Shown here: piece after piece, positions 1-5,322 of the stretch
How the letters are laid out: every line of letters starts with the position of its first letter
Numbering within the stretch: position 1 is the first letter of the stretch
NCBI GenBank assembly: GCA_913057765.1
Contig: CAJXPH010000138.1
Span: forward strand, 1-7,115
DNA: 7,115 nt
Direction: 5' to 3'
From: an uncultured Campylobacteraceae bacterium
Lineage (GTDB): Bacteria > Campylobacterota > Campylobacteria > Campylobacterales > Arcobacteraceae
Position numbers and translations under genes: made by a program
Notes under the pieces: generated by a model
The model's database searches: none
What the model saw: the letters and a program-made list of their open reading frames with translations, nothing else
What the model was told of the DNA's origin: nothing

Positions 1-48
1 CGAGATCCTCTCTGGTCTCGTGGGCTCGGAGATGTGTATAAGAGACAG
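1..48 (+). other. Nextera i7/Read 2 sequencing adapter (artefact)
   Basis: This is not genomic DNA. Positions 15-48 are the 34-nt Nextera Read 2 transposase adapter, ending in the 19-bp Tn5 mosaic end AGATGTGTATAAGAGACAG (30-48). Positions 1-6 (CGAGAT) match the end of the P7 primer and 7-14 (CCTCTCTG) sit exactly where the 8-base i7 index belongs; from memory this is the complement of index N708. Genomic sequence starts at 49. Any gene call touching this edge should be treated as truncated. Confidence 0.98.
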
Positions 49-59
49 GAATATATGGT

Positions 60-344
60 ATGGGGTTAGAAAATTTATCAGAAAATGAAAAGCTATTTAT
101 TGGTTTACCTTTTTTGATTATTGGGATTTTTTTATTAGGTATGTTTCTAAAAACGAAATATGAAAAAGAAGTTGAAGTTTCTAAATGTCCTATATGTAAA
201 GAAAGTTATGAATATGCCAAGCTAGTAGATGGATTATGTCCAAAGTGTAAGATAAAAACTATTGATATGAATGTTTATTATAACATAAAGAAAAATAAGT
301 ATATACAAATATATGAAAATCTTTTAAAGAAAATTAATAAGTAG
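60..344 (+). CDS. Small membrane protein with zinc-ribbon-like CxxC pair
   Basis: I do not recognise the family. The 94-residue product has one strongly hydrophobic segment at about residues 12-30, followed by a charged stretch. It then has two CPxC knuckles, C43-P-I-C46 and C60-P-K-C63, 13 residues apart, which is the layout of a small zinc ribbon. The tail is Lys/Tyr/Asn rich. The likely topology is one membrane anchor with a cytoplasmic metal-binding domain, by inference from the Lys-rich flank after the helix. The start is uncertain: only 11 genomic bases precede the ATG, they hold no clear Shine-Dalgarno sequence, and the frame stays open (Ile-Tyr-Gly) back into the adapter, so the true gene may begin further upstream. 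It stops with TAG 8 nt before the large palindrome, which can act as its terminator, and it is convergent with efp. A zinc ribbon does not by itself indicate a function. Confidence 0.72.
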   Translation: MGLENLSENEKLFIGLPFLIIGIFLLGMFLKTKYEKEVEVSKCPICKESYEYAKLVDGLCPKCKIKTIDMNVYYNIKKNKYIQIYENLLKKINK

Positions 345-352
345 TAGTTATA

Positions 353-477
353 AAAAAGGTAAAGCTTTATCGTTTAAATCAAGAGAAAGTGTTATTTGAG
401 GAAGGAGCTTATGTCAATAAGTGACTGAAGAAAAGGACACTTTATCGCCGAATTAAACGATAAAGCTTTGCCTTTTT
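353..477. terminator. Long inverted repeat between convergent genes, probable bidirectional terminator
   Basis: The left arm 353-377 pairs with the right arm 453-477 over 25 consecutive positions (i+j=830); the only irregularity is T360 opposite G470, a U-G wobble in plus-strand RNA. The arms begin AAAAAGGTAAAGC and end GCTTTGCCTTTTT, so each outer edge gives an A-tract/T-tract flanking a GC-richer core, the form of an intrinsic terminator readable from both strands. On the minus strand the stem starts inside the efp stop codon (476-478); on the plus strand it starts 8 nt after the stop of the small gene. Both arms contain the self-complementary AAAGCTTT. A 25-bp stem closing a 75-nt structured interior is far larger than a usual terminator, so termination may not be its only role. 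Confidence 0.75.
383..446 (+). ncRNA. Candidate structured RNA inside the palindrome
   Basis: The interior of the inverted repeat folds again on the plus strand with a register of i+j=829. 383-397 pairs with 432-446 (core AAAGTGT/ACACTTT, then TTT/AAA), broken only by G385-A444 and A394-G435 and one U-G. An apical hairpin, CTTAT-GTCA-ATAAG (408-421), is closed by G407-U422. Between these, GAGGAAGGAG (398-407) faces a purine-rich strand (422-431) so that the non-paired positions are all G-A or A-G oppositions, including tandem GA/AG steps at 401-402/427-428 and 405-406/423-424, with A403-U426 and G404-C425 paired between them. Tandem G-A pairs are common in folded RNA. No known RNA family is recognised. 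It may instead be a decayed DNA palindrome. Confidence 0.3.
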
Positions 478-1036
478 ATTTTACTTTTTCTACGTACTCA
501 CCAGTCTTAGTATCACATTTAATAATGTCACCTTCAATCAAGTGAAATGGTATTTGAACAACAGCACCACATTCAAGAGTTGCTGGTTTTTTACCACCTT
601 GTGAATCACCTTTAAAGTTTGGAGGAGTTTCAACAATTTTCATTTCTACAGTTGCTGGAGGCTCAACAGTAATTGCTTCACCTTTGAAGAACATCATATC
701 AACATTCATTCCATCAATAATCCATTTCTCAGTATCACCAACTTGTGAGTAAGTTAAACCGATTTGATCATAAGTAGTTGTGTCCATAAATTGTAACATT
801 TCGCCATCATCATACAAAAACTGCATAGTTTTTTGTTGTAAATCTGGAGTTCCAAATTTATCACCTGCATGAAATGTTTTTTCAATAGTTTTTGCGTTTA
901 AATAGTTTTTGATTTTACATCTTACAAATGCAGCACCTTTACCAGGTTTAACATGTGCGTAATCTGTGATTTTATATGGAATACCATCCACTTCAATCTT
1001 CATACCTTTTTTTAAATCACTCATTCCTAAAGCCAT
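476..1036 (-). CDS. efp: Translation elongation factor P
   Basis: EF-P binds the ribosome between the P and E sites and relieves stalling at consecutive prolines. The 186-residue length is standard. The N-terminal KOW-like domain carries the loop H-V-K-P-G-K-G-A-A-F, with Lys33 at the position that is post-translationally modified in many bacteria (Lys34 in E. coli). The middle OB domain has the FMDTTTYDQ stretch at about 83-91, and the C-terminal domain has the typical GDSQGGKKPATLECG (143-157) and a final EGDxIKCDTKTGEYVEKVK-type end. The first ATG is chosen because AAGGAG lies 5 nt upstream (1042-1047, overlapping the serA stop); the next Met, residue 5, has no room for a good site. It lies 9 nt downstream of serA, so it is probably cotranscribed and translationally coupled. 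Its stop codon overlaps the outer stem of the palindrome. Confidence 0.98.
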   Translation of the reverse strand: MALGMSDLKKGMKIEVDGIPYKITDYAHVKPGKGAAFVRCKIKNYLNAKTIEKTFHAGDKFGTPDLQQKTMQFLYDDGEMLQFMDTTTYDQIGLTYSQVGDTEKWIIDGMNVDMMFFKGEAITVEPPATVEMKIVETPPNFKGDSQGGKKPATLECGAVVQIPFHLIEGDIIKCDTKTGEYVEKVK

Positions 1037-1045
1037 AACTACTCC

Positions 1046-2629
1046 TTAAATTTCTGCGTAAGCTACAGATATTGTAGCTTCCAAGTTGTTTATTTGTTCT
1101 AAGATATTACTTTTTATTGCTTCATCAACTAAAATAACCGCTAGCGCTGAATCTTTACCACGTGCAAGTCTAAAGTCAGAGATATTAATATTATTATCTC
1201 CTAAGATTTGCCCAATATGACCAATAAAGCCAGGAATATCAGAGTTTCTTAATAAAATCATTTTACCTTTTGGTTCAACATCAAAGTCAAAACCATTTAG
1301 TTCAACAATTCTTTGTACATCTTCATCAAATACAGTTCCTGAAATAGTATTTACACCTTTTTCAGTTGTAATTTTGATAGTAACTTTATTACTATATCCA
1401 CTACAATGGTTGATTTCACAAGTATCAAACTTAATACCTTTTTCTTCTGCCCAGAATTTTGCATTTACATAATTTACTTCATCTCCACCAGAAACTGCTA
1501 ATGCACCAACTGTAGCAAATGTACATAATGATTCTAAATACTCTTTAATCTCGCCATTTGCACAAACTGAGATAGATCTGATTGCAGATTTATCAGATTG
1601 AGCAGAAAGGAAAGCCATCTTTTGTGTTAATTCAATATATGGTTTAACAAATGATGGAATTTTACTTTCATCAATTGGTAAGTTAAGCGCATTTGGATAT
1701 GCAATTCCACGTGCTGACTCAATTGCATTTTCAGCAGCTTGAGTTGCAATTTTTCTTTGAGATTCTCTAGTATTTGCACCAAGGTGAGCAGTTACTGTAA
1801 TATTAGGTAAATCTAAAAGTTTATTACTTGTTGCAGGTTCTGTAATAAATACATCAATTCCAGCCATTGCAATTTTTCCAGTTTTAAGGTTGTTATATAA
1901 TGCATCTTCATTATATAAACCACCTCTTGCACAGTTGATTAAGATAACACCATCTTTCATCTTTGCAATTTCTTCTTCACCAATCATATTGATTGTTTCG
2001 GGATTTTTTGGAGTATGTATTGTAATAATGTCACAGTCTAATATATCATTAAAATCTGTTGTATATCCGATACCTAAATCAGTTGCTTTTGTTGAAGGAA
2101 TGTATGGGTCGTAAGTTACTACGTCCATTTCAAATGATTTAGCTCTTAATGCAACTCTGTGTCCAATATTACCAAAACCGATAACACCAAGTTTTTTACC
2201 ATAAAGTTCATTCCCATACCAATCTTCTCTTTTCCAAACACGGTCAAGTTTTAATTGGTTATGAGCATAAGGAAATTTTCTCATACAAGATAACATATGA
2301 GCCATAGTTAATTCTACAGCTGCAATAGTATTTGCTGTTGGAACATTCATAGCAATGATTCCTCTTTTGCTACAACCTTCCATATCAACATTATCATAAC
2401 CTACACCTGCTCTAATAATTGCTTTTAGATTAGTTGCAGCACTTAAAAATTTTTCATCAACATCAGTAGAACTTCTAGTAATTGCTACATCTGCATCTTT
2501 GATTACATCTAATAATGTAGTCTTATCAATGTCTGCCGCATATACATAGTTAATATCTTCAGTGTTTTGTAAAATATTTAAACCATCTTCATGAATGTGA
2601 TCACAAACTACGATCGTATGTTTACTCAT
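1046..2629 (-). CDS. serA: D-3-phosphoglycerate dehydrogenase, long form with ACT domain
   Basis: Catalyses the NAD-dependent oxidation of 3-phosphoglycerate to 3-phosphohydroxypyruvate, the first step of serine synthesis. The 527 residues comprise an N-terminal substrate-binding part, a Rossmann NAD domain with GFGNIG at 151-156 and the ribose-binding acidic residue D174 (YDPY), the catalytic set R235 (ARGG), E264 (TEP) and H282 (AHLGANTRES), then the intervening regulatory domain (about 320-450) and a C-terminal ACT domain (about 456-527, with SDIPGFIGHIGQILGDNNINI). This is the long type I form, as in actinobacteria and Campylobacterota; the ACT domain implies serine feedback control, by family knowledge. 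The ATG at 2629 has AAGGAA about 9 nt upstream. It follows rpsA by 17 nt and is followed by efp after 9 nt, so these three genes look like one transcript. Confidence 0.97.
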   Translation of the reverse strand: MSKHTIVVCDHIHEDGLNILQNTEDINYVYAADIDKTTLLDVIKDADVAITRSSTDVDEKFLSAATNLKAIIRAGVGYDNVDMEGCSKRGIIAMNVPTANTIAAVELTMAHMLSCMRKFPYAHNQLKLDRVWKREDWYGNELYGKKLGVIGFGNIGHRVALRAKSFEMDVVTYDPYIPSTKATDLGIGYTTDFNDILDCDIITIHTPKNPETINMIGEEEIAKMKDGVILINCARGGLYNEDALYNNLKTGKIAMAGIDVFITEPATSNKLLDLPNITVTAHLGANTRESQRKIATQAAENAIESARGIAYPNALNLPIDESKIPSFVKPYIELTQKMAFLSAQSDKSAIRSISVCANGEIKEYLESLCTFATVGALAVSGGDEVNYVNAKFWAEEKGIKFDTCEINHCSGYSNKVTIKITTEKGVNTISGTVFDEDVQRIVELNGFDFDVEPKGKMILLRNSDIPGFIGHIGQILGDNNINISDFRLARGKDSALAVILVDEAIKSNILEQINNLEATISVAYAEI

Positions 2630-2646
2630 TTTATAAAATTCCTTAA

Positions 2647-4299
2647 TTATTTAATTTGATCTTTTAATAAATCACCAAGAGTCATTCCTGAATCATCATT
2701 TACAGCGTTAAGAACTTCTCTTTGTTGTTGTTGTTCTAATCTTTTTACAGATAATCTAACTCTATTTTTTCTAATATCAATATTTACAACTACTGCTTCT
2801 AATTCATCACCAGCATTTACTTCTACTTCTTCTAATGGACCAAAGTCTTCGTTTCTGATAAGTCCGTCTAAGTTATCTTCTAATTTAATGAAAATACCAA
2901 AGTCTTTTTTATCTTTAACTGCACCCTTAACGATATCACCAATTTTGTGAGTGTTTTGGAAGTTTTTAGCTGGAGAATCAGCAATTTCTTTAACAGATAA
3001 TGAAATATTTTCTTTTTCTCTATCAATTTTGATAATCTTAACTTCAACTTCATCACCTTTTTTATAAAGTGATTTACATTTTGCATTAGATTCCCAAGAA
3101 GCTTCTTCATTATGTAATAAACCGTCAACATCACCAATAGTAACAAATGCACCAAAGTCAGTTAATGTAGCAATTTTACCATTTACAATATCACCAACTT
3201 TAAATTCTTTAGTGAATTTAGCGAATGGTTTTTCTTGTAAGTTTTTAAGAGAAACTCTTAATCTTTTTTGCTCAACGTTTAATTCAATAACTTCAACATT
3301 AACTTCTTCACCTAATGTTAATAAATCTTTTGGATTTTTTAAGTTTTTATTCCATGAAATTTCAGAAATATGTAATAAACCTTCAATGTCATTTCCTAAA
3401 TCAACAAATGCACCATAAGATTCAAAGTTAGAAACAGTAACAGTAATTGTATCACCAACATCTAATTCATCTTTGATTTCTTCCCAAGGATTAGCAAGTG
3501 CCGCTTTAATTGATAATGATAAATGTTGTTTAGCTTTGTCATAAGATAATACAATAACAGAAACTTCATCACCTTCATCATAATAGTTTGCAGGATTCAC
3601 TGGACCTTTATAAGAGATTTCATTGTAGTTTACTAAACCATCAATTCCACCTAAGTCAATAAACATACCATAAGAAGTAATTTTCTTAACGATACCATTT
3701 ACTGGTTCATTCTTCTCTAGAATTTCATTTACTTTTGCATCTTTTTGAACTTTTGATTCTTCAATTAGTTTTTTTCTAGATACAATGATTGAGTTTTGTG
3801 CAGCATTTACTTTTAAAACTTTCGCTTTAACTTTTTTTCCAATTGCACCGTGAGTTTTTAAATAAGATTGAGCCATAGGCATAAAGTATTCTAAGCCATC
3901 GTCATCTTCAATAATAAATCCACCTCTTTGTTTAACAGAAATGATTTTACCTTCTATTGTAACTTCTTCAACATCTTCACCGTGTTCTTTTACAAACGCG
4001 TCAAATTTCTTTTTTTGAAGAACTTTCTTATAAGAAATAGATGGTCTTTCACCTTTAGTTCCCATTAACATAACAGGGATTGTATCACCCTCTTTGAATA
4101 GTACTTCACCATTTACAGTAATTTCAGAAACGTATAATCGTCCTTCAATTTTTTGACCAACGTCAACAAGTACATTTTCACTAGTAATTTCAACAATTAC
4201 ACCATCAACCACAGAGTTATTTTCAGCATTCTCAAAAGACTCATTTAGCATTTGCTCAAAGTCAAAGTCTTCACCAATTTCAATATCTTCGATACCCAT
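2647..4299 (-). CDS. rpsA: 30S ribosomal protein S1, six S1 domains
   Basis: S1 helps the 30S subunit capture and unfold mRNA. The 550-residue protein has six consecutive S1/OB repeats at about 29-90, 110-176, 196-264, 281-352, 367-437 and 452-520. The central repeats are the clearest, each with the SYGMFIDLG / SYGAFVDLG / DFGAFVTIG type core followed by GLLHxxE. The first two are more divergent, as usual for the ribosome-binding domains. The acidic N-terminus (many Glu/Asp before residue 30) and a short C-terminal tail with a four-Gln run (523-526, coded by a CAA repeat) flank the repeats. The ATG has a strong GAAGGAA site 4-5 nt upstream. A consensus TATAAT lies 42-47 nt upstream of the start, so it probably has its own promoter and drives serA and efp too. 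Confidence 0.97.
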   Translation of the reverse strand: MGIEDIEIGEDFDFEQMLNESFENAENNSVVDGVIVEITSENVLVDVGQKIEGRLYVSEITVNGEVLFKEGDTIPVMLMGTKGERPSISYKKVLQKKKFDAFVKEHGEDVEEVTIEGKIISVKQRGGFIIEDDDGLEYFMPMAQSYLKTHGAIGKKVKAKVLKVNAAQNSIIVSRKKLIEESKVQKDAKVNEILEKNEPVNGIVKKITSYGMFIDLGGIDGLVNYNEISYKGPVNPANYYDEGDEVSVIVLSYDKAKQHLSLSIKAALANPWEEIKDELDVGDTITVTVSNFESYGAFVDLGNDIEGLLHISEISWNKNLKNPKDLLTLGEEVNVEVIELNVEQKRLRVSLKNLQEKPFAKFTKEFKVGDIVNGKIATLTDFGAFVTIGDVDGLLHNEEASWESNAKCKSLYKKGDEVEVKIIKIDREKENISLSVKEIADSPAKNFQNTHKIGDIVKGAVKDKKDFGIFIKLEDNLDGLIRNEDFGPLEEVEVNAGDELEAVVVNIDIRKNRVRLSVKRLEQQQQREVLNAVNDDSGMTLGDLLKDQIK

Positions 4300-4340
4300 T
4301 TTATTCCTTCGTATTAACCGTTTTTTATTAAATGGTGATG

Positions 4341-4368
4341 ATTATATCGAAATTTTACTTAAAGCTAA
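4341..4368 (-). promoter_or_regulatory. Putative promoter of rpsA(-serA-efp)
   Basis: In the 72-nt ispH-rpsA gap the minus strand reads a perfect -10 hexamer TATAAT (4346-4341) preceded by GA. A weak -35-like TTAGCT lies at 4368-4363 with a 16-nt spacer, and the region between is A/T rich. A weak or absent -35 is usual for sigma-70 promoters in Campylobacterota. A start about 7 nt downstream of the -10 would leave a leader of roughly 35 nt before the rpsA ATG. No terminator-like hairpin separates ispH from this site, so readthrough from upstream is also likely. Confidence 0.5.
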
Positions 4369-4371
4369 TAT

Positions 4372-5205
4372 TTAGTATTTTTCTACTTCATTTACTACTT
4401 GTTGAATTATCCAATCAGGTGTCGAAGCCCCAGCAGTTATACCACATAATTTTTTATTTGCGAACCAAGATGAATCTAGTTCTGAAGAGTTTTCTATTAA
4501 GTATGAGTTTTCACAGTTTTCTATGCAAATTGAGTGTAATTGTTTAGTATTTGAAGAGTTTTTTCCACCAATTACAACCATAATATCAACTTGGGCTGAT
4601 AGTTCTCTTGCTGCATCTTGATTTTCAAATGTTGCATCACAAATTGTATTAAAGACTCTTACTTCTTTATTTTTTAGGATAAGAGTATTTACAATCTCTA
4701 AATAGACCTCTTTTTTCTTAGTTGTTTGAGCTATTGTTGCAATTTTGTCATATTTAAAAGAGACTTTTTCTAAGTCTTCAGGTGTTAAAACAACATGTAC
4801 ATCTTCTTGGTTTTTACCATAAGATTTGACACCTTTTACTTCGGGATGTTCTTCATCTCCAAAAATTACAATTGAATAATCTTTTTCTGACATTTTTTTT
4901 ACAATTTGTTGTGGTGTTGTAACAAATGGACAAGTTGCATTTATTACTTTTGCATCTTTTTGTCTTAAGTCTCTTAAATCATTTTTTGGAATACCATGAG
5001 TTCTAATAATAACAGTATCATCTGGTTTAACTTCATCTAATTTTTGATATAAACCTACGTTATAGTCTGTTTTGAGTCTATCTATTTCATTTTGGTTGTG
5101 AATTAGGGGACCCATTGTTGCAGAGTTTTCATACCCTTCAGCAATTTTTATTGCTCTTTTTACACCAAAGCAAAAACCGTAACTTGAAGCTAATCTAACT
5201 TTCAT
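4372..5205 (-). CDS. ispH: 4-hydroxy-3-methylbut-2-enyl diphosphate reductase
   Basis: IspH (LytB) is the last enzyme of the MEP pathway: an iron-sulfur protein that reduces HMBPP to IPP and DMAPP for isoprenoid synthesis. The 277-residue length is within the short bacterial range. All three cluster cysteines are visible: C12 (GFCFGV), C92 (NATCPFV) and C189 (NTICDAT). The substrate-pocket residues are also present: H36 (LIHN), H70 (RTHG), H120 and E122 (EEHPEV), T161/T162 (AQTT), S217 and N219 (KNSSNT) and S261 (AGASTPDW). The ATG has AAGGAT about 6 nt upstream. A short GC-rich hairpin and a T-run sit just before this ribosome binding site. It lies between aroA and rpsA; ispH next to rpsA is a common bacterial arrangement, and in some Clostridia the two are fused. 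Confidence 0.97.
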   Translation of the reverse strand: MKVRLASSYGFCFGVKRAIKIAEGYENSATMGPLIHNQNEIDRLKTDYNVGLYQKLDEVKPDDTVIIRTHGIPKNDLRDLRQKDAKVINATCPFVTTPQQIVKKMSEKDYSIVIFGDEEHPEVKGVKSYGKNQEDVHVVLTPEDLEKVSFKYDKIATIAQTTKKKEVYLEIVNTLILKNKEVRVFNTICDATFENQDAARELSAQVDIMVVIGGKNSSNTKQLHSICIENCENSYLIENSSELDSSWFANKKLCGITAGASTPDWIIQQVVNEVEKY

Positions 5206-5223
5206 AAATAATCCTTAAAAATT

Positions 5224-5242
5224 GTCCCGATTTTTTAGGGAC
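5224..5242 (-). terminator. Short hairpin with T-run just upstream of ispH
   Basis: On the minus strand GTCCC (5242-5238) and GGGAC (5228-5224) form a 5-bp, GC-rich stem around a 9-nt A-rich loop, followed after AA by TTTTT. This resembles a small intrinsic terminator behind aroA. It stops only 18 nt before the ispH ATG, and the T-run leads directly into the AAGGAT ribosome binding site, so a terminated transcript would never include ispH. It may be a weak terminator, an attenuator or a leader hairpin. The stem is short and the call is tentative. Confidence 0.35.
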
Positions 5243-5248
5243 CTTTAT

Positions 5249-5276
5249 TTTATAACTTCTTTTTATAAGATAGCAA
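5249..5276 (-). promoter_or_regulatory. Possible ispH promoter
   Basis: In the 117-nt aroA-ispH gap the minus strand has TTGCTA (5276-5271), a 16-nt spacer and TATAAA (5254-5249, followed by AT). These match the sigma-70 hexamers at 4 of 6 and 5 of 6 positions. Its transcript would begin just before the 5224-5242 hairpin, giving a short leader of roughly 40 nt. In such AT-rich DNA chance matches are frequent, so this is only a candidate. Confidence 0.3.
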
Positions 5277-5322
5277 AGCCACCTTTAAAGAAGCAAATTC
5301 TGAAGAGAACAACGAGTTATTC

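Noticed and set aside
353..477. Integron attC site or SRP/4.5S RNA as identity of the palindrome
   Set aside because: The outer ends lack the attC core pair (RYYYAAC/GTTRRRY), no integrase or cassette context exists, and the conserved SRP apical domain is absent.
1890..2114. Plus-strand open frame inside serA
   Set aside because: Lies wholly within a clear enzyme gene on the other strand, has no ribosome binding site and no recognisable protein features.
2722..2733. Four-copy TTG (CAA on the coding strand) microsatellite in rpsA as a phase-variation tract
   Set aside because: A triplet repeat cannot switch the frame, it is short, and it simply encodes a four-Gln run in the C-terminal tail.
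2880..3418. Open frames on either strand inside rpsA (2880-3155 minus, 3212-3418 plus)
   Set aside because: Low-complexity shadows of the six-domain S1 reading frame.
4332..4547. Plus-strand open frame over the ispH 3' end and the rpsA promoter region
   Set aside because: Hydrophobic-looking only because it is the antisense of AT-rich coding sequence; it overlaps conserved IspH residues.
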